A stretch of 64,000 nucleotides of DNA, taken from NCBI RefSeq assembly GCF_021018895.1, contig NC_079384.1, forward strand, positions 10,711,140 to 10,775,139, written 5' to 3'. Of the stretch, positions 53,618 through 64,000 are shown piece after piece; position 1 is the stretch's first letter; the number at the start of each line of letters is the position of its first letter. The position numbers and the translations under genes are program-made. Origin of the DNA: Seriola aureovittata (Eukaryota; Chordata; Actinopteri; Carangiformes; Carangidae). Under the pieces are notes generated by a model that was not told where the DNA came from, searched no databases, and saw only the letters and a program-made list of their open reading frames with translations.

Positions 53618-55273
53618 GTAACTACAAAGTCCCCAGGTCAAGTCCGGCCTCTGGGACCTTTGTTGCATGTCATCCTCTCCGCTCACCTAAACCTGTCATT
53701 CTCCTCTTCACAAAATTGTCAATATTTAACACACAAAACAATTTTTACACAAATATGTACAGCGATTAGAAAATTTTTGTAATCTCCCAGTAAATCATTT
53801 ATTTTTAATATAGATTAGATAGAGTAAATAGAACAGATTAAAAGATACTGACAAATATTTACTGTAGCATCAATAAAAGGACTGAAGTACGAGTAAGACT
53901 GTTGTTCCAAAACAGAGACACTTAACATTCATATTTAGGGCAAACTGCTTCCTGTAACTTCAGTTGGACATGTTTTAACCTGTTGTGTAGAGCAGAATGG
54001 TCTTAATTAATTCAATAAAGTGCATTTCAGTTTGTTGTCGTATTGTGTTCCTAGTGTAGTAGCATAGATTTCTATCTTTCAGTTGATGAGTTGGCCCTGA
54101 ATAAGCACAAATATACAAAATAATTATCCAGACTGCTTCCACCATCTTTCAGGTCAGTGAAGAACGACTTGTCAGAGCTGATTTGTGTGATTTGCTTGAT
54201 TAAATAAAATAAAAAATTTTGCTTTGAGTCATCCTGGGATTGAATGGATTATCGCACAGTTTTATGTTAAACATCGATGTCTTTGCTGAAGAGAGATGAT
54301 ATTTTTCAGAAAAAAAGATGAAGAAATTGCAATTCATTTCACACTTTTTAAAACCATCTTTTTTTGGCCAATTCTAATCATATTTTCAATCCCTACAGTG
54401 CAGCAGTGTTAGTTGAGTCATATTTTTAGCTTTGGGTGTCAGACAGGAATCTTTTCCCAGCCTCCCACATGCCTGATACATTTAGCACTTTCCTCTGATT
54501 AGTCTCATTAAGGGTTAAAGCTAAATGTAGACTATAAACATCTGATGCTTCACCATTCAGAGCCAGACCAAACATATACAGCATATGTGTGTATGAGAGA
54601 GAAGTGTTATATTTGGGATGTGTTCATCATATGTTTACCACTGGTTCAGAGCTAAATGATATTGAGAACCTGCCAATGCAGACCTGAAATATTTTCCTAT
54701 ATAACATGACAACAAATTGCACATTCCAAGTGAAATAAAGTTGTTTATAAAACACATGCTTGACATTTTTTGCTTCACAGTTTTCCTTAAATGATTTTGT
54801 CAAGTCATTCTCCCAAACAAAGTTTTGTTCAAGCTGACGGCCACAAGTGTTGCAGACATCACAAGAGGCTGATCTGTTGTTTCCATTTTTCAATTCAAAA
54901 TACATGTAATGCAACATTATAGCTTCACGTTGACTTTCTAAATTATATGCCATTCTGCTGCATGTATTGCATAATATCTGTAAACACACATATGGGGACT
55001 TTAGTTCAAACTTGCCTTGGGTTTGGACAGAAAAAAGTTCAGGTTCTGTTTTGGGCTGGAAACATTTTCTCACTGTAGCCTGATGCGTTTATATGAGAAA
55101 TGTGATGCGGCATCTCACCGTGTTGAAATTGGGGAAGAGGCTGAGCGGCGAGGAGCCGTTGACTCTGAGCGGCAGAAAGTGCTCCAGTTGGGCATGAGTC
55201 TGCGGCTGGAGGGCTCGACCTGGCAGAGGCAGGGACCCCAGGAGCGGGTGGACCTGACTCTGGGACAGTGCAC
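43706..55273 (-). CDS. znf385c: Zinc finger protein 385C-like, 3' complete, 5' end not found
   Basis: Predicted nuclear, nucleic-acid-binding protein of the ZNF385 family. Seven exons: 55119-55273, 53463-53570, 48643-48820, 45043-45420, 44681-44883, 44405-44503 and 43706-43936. Phases join to 449 residues plus a split first codon, ending in APIIFSPY at a TAG. Three U1-type C2H2 fingers (C-x2-C, H-x5-H) are each split by an intron: [11 protein letters not shown] with [18 protein letters not shown] with HCSGSKH, and [11 protein letters not shown] with HMNSRRH. LFPNFNT joined to [14 protein letters not shown] is a family signature. A long Ser/Pro/Gln-rich linker precedes finger 2. The paralogue is assigned as C because the gene adjoins DNAJC7, as in human; the protein alone does not exclude other family members. 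The first exon(s) lie upstream, perhaps outside the window. Confidence 0.88.
45671..45846. repeat. Dispersed teleost repeat (AGCTTAGCATAAAGACTG type)
   Basis: It contains TTTTGGGAAATACT, GCCAGCAGCCATTATAATAG, CTTAGCATAAAGACTGTAGG and AGAGCTAGCCTGGCTCTATC, an order I recall from a very common percomorph repeat. It is diverged and non-coding, within a ZNF385C intron. Confidence 0.5.
45847..47325. other. ZNF385C intron sequence
   Basis: AT-rich intron with pyrimidine-rich stretches (46,320-46,500) and a T tract of about 26 bases near 46,945-46,970. No exon is seen. Confidence 0.6.
47328..47530 (+). pseudogene. PIF/Harbinger-like transposase fragment (C-terminal, broken)
   Basis: A GC-rich island in an AT-rich intron. 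In one plus-strand frame it reads [20 protein letters not shown] followed by [11 protein letters not shown] and then a stop near 47,460. This resembles the Harbinger/HARBI1 region NP..EERYN..H..TRSVVERT.G.LK, which carries the third acidic catalytic residue. Only this fragment is present, with no upstream catalytic part, so it is inactive. Identification is from motif similarity alone. Confidence 0.5.
48476..48600. promoter_or_regulatory. Cluster of homeodomain-type TAATTA/ATTA sites in a ZNF385C intron
   Basis: Within 125 bases, adjacent to the exon at 48,643-48,820, there are AGTAATTACC, GGTAATTAGCC, CCAATTACC and CTAATTACTC. The density of these cores is higher than in the flanks, which could indicate an intronic enhancer. 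AT richness alone could also explain it. Confidence 0.25.
49841..50012. mobile_element. MITE-like element, copy 2 (ZNF385C intron)
   Basis: It shares with the DNAJC7-intron copy the order CATAGTAGGGAAAGCACAGG, CCTGAAACAGAGGCAGCTA, AATTCAGC, TCGTTAATCATG and GATTTTCCTACTGTGACATG. GTAGGGAAAGCACAGGTGTT and AACACCTGTGATTTTCCTAC-type ends (on the right: ACACCTGTGATTTTCCTAC) form inverted arms with few mismatches. It is shorter than copy 1 because of internal deletions. Confidence 0.65.
50315..50362. mobile_element. Collapsed transposon ends (hairpin of two terminal inverted repeats)
   Basis: TACACCAATCAGCCACAACA and TTGTTGTTGATTGGTGTA face each other with only about 10 bases between them. TACACCGATCAGCCATAAC-type ends belong, from memory, to a Tc1-like element family frequent in teleosts, so this looks like an element that lost its whole interior. 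Confidence 0.5.
51473..52574. mobile_element. 1.1-kb non-autonomous DNA transposon bounded by TTAA
   Basis: The left end reads TTAAAGGAATAATTTGGAAT. The right end, read on the minus strand, is TTAAAGGAATAGTTCAGAAT. These are 20-base terminal inverted repeats with few mismatches, each starting with TTAA, the target of piggyBac and Kolobok elements. The interior has no transposase frame but holds sequence typical of a high-copy fish repeat (CTGCTAATTGCTCCACTATG, TTCACAAGCTAGTCACTAAC). It lies in a ZNF385C intron. Confidence 0.65.
53583..53615. repeat. (AC)16 microsatellite next to a ZNF385C splice acceptor
   Basis: A dinucleotide run of 33 bases. In the sense of the gene it is a (TG)n run ending about a dozen bases upstream of the acceptor of the MDPVQKAV exon. 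Confidence 0.95.
53616..55118. other. ZNF385C intron between the LFPNFNT and MDPVQK exons
   Basis: AT-rich intron. Read on the minus strand, an open frame of 148 codons (55,073-54,627) lacks recognisable domains, splice continuity or biased composition and is judged spurious. Confidence 0.6.
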
Positions 55274-57597
55274 CTATAGCAGGGATGATCACAAGTACAT
55301 AAACACATCAATGTGACAACTGTTTTCTCTAACTCCTCTGTAATCTTCTCTATCTAAAAATCACCTTTGAAGATTTGTCGAGAGCCACCACAGCACATGG
55401 CATATGAAATCAATGTTCCCTACAGCAAAGGATTCACTCAGAAAAGCTTTAATGTCTTTGGTAATAGCTGGAGATAAATGATGAGCGCCTTTCTGTGGCC
55501 TTTTCCTGCTTCACAAGTCCATAGTTTATCTTGACAAATGTCTCTGGCCTTTAAACACAGCACTAGTGTGTGTGATTGTGGGGTTTGATTCTTTCTCAGA
55601 TCCTTCAAACAGGTCATTCAAGATAAAGAGTAAAGGAAATTTGACTGAGGTTTAAGGTGAGTTGTAGATAGTACATACTGTACATTTTTAAGTACATATT
55701 TGTTTGGTCTTTTTTGCTCACCAATGTTCTATCTTCTAGCATACATTACTTTACCTCCGAGGTGTTTAATCTGATGAACCCCACAGCAATTTCATTCAAA
55801 ATCACATTTTACTTTGAAACCTCTTTCCGCATGACCTCTCATCTGACCACGCTTTATTTTGGTTGCCTTGAATGCTTTCAGACCGCTCATGCTTTAAAGA
55901 ACACCAAGGCACTGACCTTTGTCTAGACCCAAAGTAAACATTAGTGTGCTCACATTAAAATTCACACTGTCTTACATAAGCATGGTGTTTAGAGAATGTC
56001 TTTAGTGCCTGTATACTGAGGTTGTTAAGTTTAAAATGTCAGAATAAAAGAATAAAATAAATATAATAATGGATCTGGATCTAGTGTATGTGTGCATGCT
56101 ATCTTTATGTACGCATTTCTCTGTTACAAAATGTACAATTTTGAGTGGATTTTTTAATGGAAGTTCCATAGGTAGATTATTTAGCAGTATAGATGGTAAC
56201 ATCATATCAAGAGTGTTTTTTGTTGAGATAAGGTAGTTACTGCTCCTTTTCCTCAGGTTAATTGAACTAAATTTATTTCTGTAGGTGATTCCCTACATTT
56301 CCCTGAATGATGATGAAACGAGAATCAAACTTGCTGTATTCATTTGGGTTGGGCCTGTACAGCTAGAAGGCAATGCTGCAGCAGAATCATGACAGTATGT
56401 ACATGTCTGTTGAATGTCTATGAGCAGACGCTTCAAAGAAGAAAACTTAATTCAAAGTTAAGTATTTTTCTGCTCTTTGCTGCCGAAACTCCATTTTCGC
56501 TGCGGTTGAAATATCTTAAGGTAAAAAACGGGAAGAAAAATCAGGGACGTTTTAAAACCAGCCATCTGTGTTTATGCAATATAATATCATGAGTTTTTCT
56601 TCCATTTGAAAGACAGAGCTTGACATGGTATAGATTAAAAATGTGTGGTTAGAGAGGGTGGAGGGGAGGTCTGGCCTTAGCGGGGTGGAAAATGTCAAGA
56701 GGAGGTTGATGAGAACGCTGGAGAGAAAATTGGCTGGTTGGTGGATTCTCCTGCATAGAAAAACTGAATGAAATTAACTGATGATGGAGGATAAAGAGAG
56801 ATGACTCACTAAAACACAATGTACACATTTACCCTGACTGAAAAATTAATCTCCCTTGGGGTAAGATAACAAATAAAATTGCAAATAAATTGAATTCTCA
56901 AAACATAGTAAAGAGTACAGTATAGTATAGAGTAAAAGACTGTTGCCGAACTAGTACCAAAACATAGGATATCATTAAATGTACTGTTCATGTACACTTA
57001 CTGCAGAGAGAAAATGATAAAGTTGGATGTTATAATGCTATTTCAACCACAAACCACAACAACAATTTTCTGCTTTTGCAATGTGGATTTCATGTTTTAT
57101 CTCTGGGGAAGAGGCAGCTTCGAAAGTCCTTGAGCATTAGTATGTTTTTACTAATCTGGTTTCATATTCAAAATGGTTCTTGAAGGCTGAGCGGAGGAAG
57201 GGGACAGAACAGAGGAAGGCGAATGGAAAAGGAAAAACAATCTTTTCATATTCAAAACATGCATTTTATCAACAGTACTGCAGAGAGAATACTTAATACA
57301 GGCACATGGTTATAGTAATCATACAAAAGGGTTTGAGCAGAAGCTAGAGAGATTTGTTAAATTGTTTCCATGCAGGTGACCCAATGTTTACTTCAGGCAA
57401 CAGCTAACAGAGCAGCGACAATCACATCACATCTTGTTTTATTATTGCCTGCAGCTACAAATGCCTCAGGGTAACTTTTCTCTGGCAGAGAATATAACAA
57501 AATGTAAAAGCTTGCCATAATTTGTTTTAAATCTCATTCAGAGTAATCCAAGCAAATGCCTCATTGGTAGTGAAATATGCAAATGTATTTTGGAGTC
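55274..57597. other. Probable ZNF385C upstream intron, no feature recognised
   Basis: The exon at 55,119-55,273 begins after a CTATAG acceptor with a split codon, so the coding sequence must continue upstream. No convincing exon was found in this stretch. Confidence 0.5.
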
Positions 57598-57860
57598 TAG
57601 ACAGCCATGCTTGCAGCTCCTTCAGGCTCAGTCTTGCTTTGAGCTATTGCTAATGTCCAGCATGCTAACATGCTCACATGATAATGCTTAATGCTTATAA
57701 TGTTTACCATGTTCTTAGTTTAGCATGCTAACATTAGCTAATTAGCACTAAACTCAAAGCACAACTGAGACTGATGGGAATGTTATTAGTTTTGAAGTCG
57801 TGAACAAACTGATGATGTTGCTAGATGAAGGGTTGGGGGTGGGGTATGAACTTTTGCACA
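57598..57860. repeat. Dispersed teleost repeat (CATGCTAACATGCTCACA type)
   Basis: It contains CCAGCATGCTAACATGCTCA, TATAATGTTTACCATGTTC, TTAGCTAATTAGCACTAAAC, CAACTGAGACTGATGGGAAT and TGCTAGATGAAGGG. That order is known to me from a very abundant repeat of percomorph fishes. Diverged and non-coding. Confidence 0.6.
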
Positions 57861-60800
57861 AAATGTCAAGGTAATACAGTCTAGACCAAATGTTGTTATG
57901 TTGCTTGTATACTATTCTCAAAAGAACAGACAAATTGTGGAGCCGTCATAAATCAAGGCAAATTTAAATTTTATATTTTGGGACTGAAAAACATGAACTA
58001 CTAAAACAGATTTAATTCCCACATCTGGTCATCAGACGGACCAGTGAGGGGTTAACCACCAATGATTCAAAGTCACAAAACATTCAAACATGGGGGACAG
58101 TCAGCGCTAACACCAACTAAACATTCAACTTAATAAAGCCATATTGTTACATTTTAATCTTTGTTGTAGATTATTTGTTGTTTTATTTTGGTACAGTTTA
58201 TTCTGTTGATTCAGAGAATTTCCACCCACTCCAGTGTACTTTGCTAGTGTTTAGATTAGCGTTTGAAGTGAGAGGCGTGATTATAATTATTACTGTTTAT
58301 TTGCTCCTGCATGTGTAATGAGCACCACAGATCTCCCTGGTAAACACACATTCGCAAAATCACACACAAGTAACACGTGTTTACTGATTGAATTTGTTTT
58401 TGATGAATTCCATTTTCATTTGAATGTTCAACCAGGACTATTCATGTACTGCTGATGCCAATAAAGTCTATTGAATTGCATTACACTGAATCAAGAGCAA
58501 ATGAAAGAGTGGCGAGAAATGAGAGAAAGTGAAAGAGAGACATTGAGAGACAACCACAGGCTGATGAGAGACTGTTTTTTTCCCTCTGCTAGGCCGATGT
58601 GCTTAATCTGCCTGTCAGTATGACTTTTGGGGACATTGATTCCCTCTCCTACACAAATCTGAAATTGATCTCATTAATCTCCTACGCATATATTCACAAA
58701 ACACATCAGGGCGAGACGTTTAATTAACTGCATTTTGCACTGAACAAACTAGAAGCTGCCATCATCTGTGAGAATTTGTCCAACATCAGGCAACGAAAGG
58801 AACACAAGTCTGACAGGATGGTACTTTTCAAGTTACCCATCCTGTCTGCATTCAGAAAGTGTCACAAAGGCTTCCTGTCATGGGAACTTGACAAGATGGA
58901 CGAAAGCTGTGGTTATATTAGTTTCATCCAATCATACTAGGAATGTGTTAACCAGCAGGCTTTGATTAGTTTTATAAATAGTCACTCATCACTATTAAAA
59001 CTTCATGAGCTCACAGACATGAACTCAATAACAGCACCCATAAGCTAAAAGAAAAAGACTAAGTGCAGTGGTTTACTTAACCATCAAAGATAACCTCACA
59101 TTCAAGGAAAACAAACCAACAAACATTGTGAAAAAGATGTCTGTAAAACTGTTTACAAGATACCTCACACTGGAAACTACTCTTTGTAATGTGATGTCGT
59201 AATCCATGCCTGTATTGTATAATGAACTTTCCTAGACCTAGGAAAAGTGAGGGCTTTTTGTGACACTATCTGTGTAAAAGTCTATGAGCTGTTCAGGAAA
59301 GTGGGGGAAACACTTATGTGCATGTGGGTCGTACAACATAGAAGCAAACCAAGAAGCTCAAAAACTTTTTTGGCTTATGCACCAGGGGAGAAATTTACGT
59401 TCAAGTGAGTTGGATCTGTCTTTCAGTGCAGCACTTCCTTTAATACAGTACATCAATGGCAGTAAAGCAATTTTGGTGAACTAGCTGCGCAGGAATTGCA
59501 ACATATTCATCATATGATGCACACTGGCCCAAAAAACATTTTAACCATCCACAATTATTGGAAAGGGATTAGCTCTTAAACTGTCAATCAAAAACCCCAC
59601 AAAAATGATTTTGTGTATCATGAGAATTTGATCCATTTGTCCAGTAACATTGTATGTATTAAATAATTTTATCCAATTCATGTGTGTGGGAAGCCAACAG
59701 TAAGAAGCCGACTCCAGCCAGCGGAAGTGAGATGTACATGCTCTCAACAGGCTCCTCTGGGGAAGGACTCTAGTGTTCATACTGTTTGGGCTCAAGAAGC
59801 GAGCTGGAGAGGAGGAAGGAGGAATGTGGAGGCTTTCTTGGTGAATGCACCATGTGAGCAACTTTTCGCACAGTACTCACTTCTCCTTAATACACCCATG
59901 GCTAAGCCCTGTCCCCGCTATGCTTGTCAAGCTTTCTGTAGTTGAACAGCACAAATGCTGTTTGCTGTTTTCAGCTGACTCATTTTAAATTACTTTTTTT
60001 AAAGGTCTTAAATATGTGATGGCTACATATGCTAAAAGTATGAGGCTACAGTTAAATACATGCAAAAAATGTGCATCCTCACCAGATGATGATCTCAAGT
60101 GTAGAGCTACCTTAGTTTATTGAGTATTATGATGATGTCAAGTGTAATGAGGAAGAAGTATAATTTTTTTACTTTTAACATTACATGAGTAAAAGCTTCT
60201 GGCATGAGGACTAACTGCTGCATTAAGCAAACATTGAGCTAGCTTGTGTCATGTTGGCTGGGGTTGTTGGGAGTGTAAACCTCACTAAAAAGCCAACAAA
60301 GAGCATGACAGAGCTGCTAATGTTAGCCTAAATTCTGCTGACATCCAGGACTGGCTTCCACATACTACAGAAATTATGCAGGGGGGCTTTTTTTTTTAAT
60401 TTTTTTTTTTTAGCATAAGCTGTAACCCCACAAACTATCCAATATGGTTCTCCTGGGCTGTGGAAGCAGCACACTGTTCCTAGTGCAGGTAGTAAGCTAT
60501 TAGCTGCACATGATAACAATTCCAGGTGAGAGCAGGCAAACACACTGTTTAATCCATTACACATTTACTCTCAGCAAAAAGAAAACAGTGAATTGAGCAG
60601 GGGGTTGTGCTTGTGTCACTTCTGATTTCCCCCTACGTTATGTGTATTATTCCACACATTAAAATTAGCAAGTTCCCACTCTCTAATCTGTATTCACTTT
60701 CTTTTTCCATGCAGGAAGATAGCTTCTTCCATGGAGGCTGGGAGTGTAGGTCACAGCAACCAACCTTCCCTTATTGAGAAGGGATAAAAGATTATGAGCT

Positions 60801-63800
60801 GGAGAAATTATAGCACCTTGAAAAAAAACTGGGGAAAAGCTTAATCTCTATTATTCTCAGGATTAGTCTCTGGGTGACTCAACATCACAGCAATCACAGA
60901 GGGAGAGAAATGGCATCTTTCCATGAAGTGCGGAAAAAAGGGGGGATGAGAAGCTTTCATAGCTGCGAATAAGAGCGAAGGCATCAGAGGAAAGGCTGCT
61001 TTGGCTCGTTTCATGGTGAATGCATTTCCTAGGATCATCTGTCTGAACCGGGCTCTCTGTCTTCAGCCTGAAACATCATGGCAGTGTGGAGGCATGCTCT
61101 CATTTCTGACACCTACCAACATCCCCTGATGAGCCTTCTCTGTGTGGTGTTAATGCTTTGTGACATTAACATCTGAATTAGGACTGTTTCTTCATTTCAC
61201 TGAATTTAATGTGAAATTAATCCACAACATTTTGCAACAATATTACCATCAAAATATGTTAATAAATGATGCATCTCTGGAGATTGATTTAAGGATGGCA
61301 GCAGATTTGGTCAAAGAGTGCCAGAGCTGGTGTGGTGTAGGTGACTCTATATCAAGTCAAATGGCAGAAGGGAAACTTCAGTGCAGATTATTTTAGTCCT
61401 GTGGGAATATTTTTCACATTACGATAGATATTATATATCTGAGCTTTGATTCTCAGACCAAGCTCAGTTTGGCTTGACTTAACCCCATAGATTTGGGACA
61501 GTATGCCCTCTAATTTCTCTTTTATTCACTCAACTCAAGATTCATTGTATTCACTTTGTCATCTTTTCCCCTCTCAATGAGACAAAGGTATATAGCAATG
61601 TTTTGTTCGGCCTACAGTCGCTAACCATGTACTTTTTTTTTGTCCCCTCATTTTGGAAACCACAAATGTGCAAATGTGTTTGTATAATATCTGGTGTTGA
61701 CATCGAGGTCTTTACGCATCATAAATCTGAAGCCAGGCCCGCGGTGTCATTTTAATGGTCTATTGAGCTGGTTAATATTAGCACTGAATAAAGAGCTTGT
61801 AATCAAATCCCATTAAACAACTCATTCCTGTTTGTAATATATGTTAATAAAAACTTTTATTATAGAGACAGAATGAGTATTTTGGGCACATGGTATGTTG
61901 TGTTACTACAGCTAATAGCATATAGTATTTAGTATCATTACAAACATATTACACAGACAAAAGAGCCTATACAAATTGTGTTCATATACTGTATAATGAC
62001 CATCTCACACACTGTATGAACTGCTTTTCTCTCACCAAAATGTTCTCTACCAAAGCCATCACAAGTCACTACTGCAGAGTCTGTGTATACGGTGCAGATC
62101 AGAAAATCCTACTCACTCTATCTTTAACTAACACTAATCTTTCTATTTGCAGACTAGCAGTTAGTCATAACAAATGGTTTAATCAAATAGAAAGGATTAA
62201 GCACTGAGAAACGTGGAATTTAAATACTAAAAAATGCTGCCTCTGTTGACAAGGTTTTTTCTGTTAAGCTTGCAAAACACATTGTCAAATAATGAAAATT
62301 GAATGGTATGTTTTCCACTCCACAATAGCATGAAGCTCACAGCTTTTTTGAGTCATAAAACAGAAGTGGTTAGTGCACTGCTGCTTTTGCAGTAATGATG
62401 ATGCCATTCATTGCTTACACAACAAGCAGAGAGCTAGGCATTTATGATGAGCTCTGGTGGATGAATTAGCATCCATTAAAACTGCCATTGACAGCTCCGC
62501 TAAGCTCTCTCCACTGGAAACAAAAAGGTGGAGAGTGAAGGTCTAATTTCCATGATGGCTTAAAATGCTGCCCCCGCCTTGCACTGTGTGGTCTTTAAAT
62601 AAATCATCTTTATTGTGACAAAGTACATTTAGGGCACGACTGGCAGCCAACAGGCAAATTCTCCCGCTGGCTGTCACTGTCTATTTAAACTCACACAGCC
62701 ACAGCTGGCAGAGCCAGCGGCTTCGTGAGAATTTCTACCTGCAGGGCACCATCCAGTCCAGATCAGGCTCCCCACGGTAATCTGTCCTACTTTCAACTGG
62801 AGTGTTGTGGGCCCCATTTTCACCCCAGGGTCTATAAACTTCTATTGAATTTGTTCAATGTGAAATCTAGGACTGGTGTCCTCTGGTCACAGAAAAATCT
62901 CAGGAAACTGTGATTGGTCTAAAAAGGACGTAAGCAGAAGCAGCAGCTCTATTGTCCACATTCATTAAAATCAAAATAATCAGGAGATTCAAAATTAATC
63001 ACGTTTTTACTGTCTTTTCTGCTACGCTGCTGGGACAAAACAGCAGATCAGTAGCAAATGTAAGCTAATGCTAGCTCATTATCGTGAAGTTTACAGGAGG
63101 CTGTCAGCTTGCAGAGACTTTTCATTTCCATAGAGTTTCCACAAGGCATCAGTTTTATTTTTAAGTCTTTTTAGTCTAATGTAAATAGACCAAATTATAT
63201 TCAATAACTGCCCTGTCTGGTACAATAAGAAAGTAATATTCTTGGTATGTTCTGGTGAAGCATCATTTGAGTTACTATAACTATGATCATTCATTTCCAA
63301 ATCATGTTTATGCCAAGAAGATGCATTTTGAAAACAGGTTAAACATCAAATCAAATTTAATTCACATGATGTATTCAGAGTTAACACTTGTGATTCTGAA
63401 TCTTTTGTACTAGCTGTAAAAGGATAAACAAACACTGAAAGATAAAGCTGATCTGCAGGGAATGAGCATAAATACACTATCAGTGCTGCTCAGACAGAGC
63501 AGTGTTTGTTGTGTTGTGTGTTTGTTTCCTTTATCAACCCTCTGCCCTTCCATAGCTTTCTGCGCGTCTGTATCAAGCACACTTAAAACAAACTGCCGCC
63601 ATCTGCTTGAAATGAGATAAGCCTGAGTCCAATCAGGCCTGCTGAGCGGCAGTCAGCAGATGTGCAGCACATACTTATTGATATTTAAAGTCTGTGTGCA
63701 GCTTTATCCGCCTCATGAACTTAGTAATTAGCAGCTTTCTGTCTCAATGCCCCTCTCTGAGCTGCAATGAAGCTGTGAGTTTGAAGGATCGTACATTAGC

Positions 63801-64000
63801 GGCTTCAGAGATGACAACTGCTTACTGGTGTGTTTATCAGGGCTACATTTACGAAGATAAGCTAGCATCTGTAGATTTATCACAGAGGTCAGTAATTTTA
63901 AGAGCTCTCATAGATTGTTAAAGAAAAGCAACGTTTGCCTCATAATCTGGGGAATAGTAGTGATAGTCTGGTTTTCAAGAGTTGGTTAGTTGATGTCCTT
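57861..64000. other. Long non-coding stretch to the window end
   Basis: No exon, RNA gene or clear transposon was recognised in 6.1 kb. Open frames are short and have no family features. Some segments, for example 62,390-62,720 and 63,560-63,720, are less AT-rich and free of simple repeats, which would fit conserved non-coding elements, but conservation cannot be judged here. Confidence 0.45.

Noticed and set aside
54627..55073. 148-codon minus-strand open frame as an extra ZNF385C exon
   Set aside because: It lies within the intron between two exons that join in frame, and has no zinc finger or family motif.
59541..59945. Open frames of 87-106 codons on both strands
   Set aside because: No recognisable domain, no splice context and no family resemblance; overlapping frames on both strands suggest chance.

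Overview
The window is a piece of a ray-finned fish genome, most likely a percomorph teleost. The evidence is three split vertebrate genes with GT-AG introns, very low coding density, many microsatellites and several dispersed repeats of types I know from percomorph genomes. No prokaryotic, organellar or viral gene is seen. No bacterial-style regulatory sites, tRNA or rRNA genes were found.

Layout, left to right. (1) 1 to about 10,500: a T-rich, G-poor higher-order tandem array built from 25-37 bp units that mostly end in a TATACTATG-type motif. The commonest unit is exactly 36 bp and holds a perfect 14-bp palindrome. Five copies of a CATA-rich cassette of roughly 260 bp interrupt it. (2) 10,504-10,847: two tRNA-like SINE copies in the decaying array edge. 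(3) 12,329-30,700, minus strand: ACLY (ATP-citrate lyase), complete. I traced 28 coding exons, including a 30-nt cassette exon, giving 1,092 or 1,102 residues. (4) 32,840-40,877, minus strand: DNAJC7 (TPR plus J-domain co-chaperone), complete, 14 coding exons, 497 residues. (5) 43,706 to at least 55,273, minus strand: ZNF385C (three U1-like C2H2 zinc fingers), 3' end complete, first exon(s) not found. (6) 55,274-64,000: no exon recognised; probably intron or 5' flank of ZNF385C.

Reading frames of all traced exons join without a stop or phase conflict, so the exon coordinates are mutually consistent for ACLY and DNAJC7 and for the visible part of ZNF385C. ACLY makes cytosolic acetyl-CoA from citrate, DNAJC7 works with Hsp70/Hsp90, and ZNF385C is a predicted nucleic-acid-binding protein. 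They do not form a pathway. Their order and orientation match human 17q21.2 as I remember it, but the plus-strand neighbours there (ODAD4, CNP, NKIRAS2) are missing here.

The most unusual items are the palindromic, A-tract-rich array with a lone inverted copy of its unit inside an ACLY intron, two long UG repeats sitting just upstream of 3' splice sites in two different genes, and several recognisable non-autonomous transposons with intact terminal inverted repeats. Repeat-family statements rest on memory of teleost repeats and could not be searched here.
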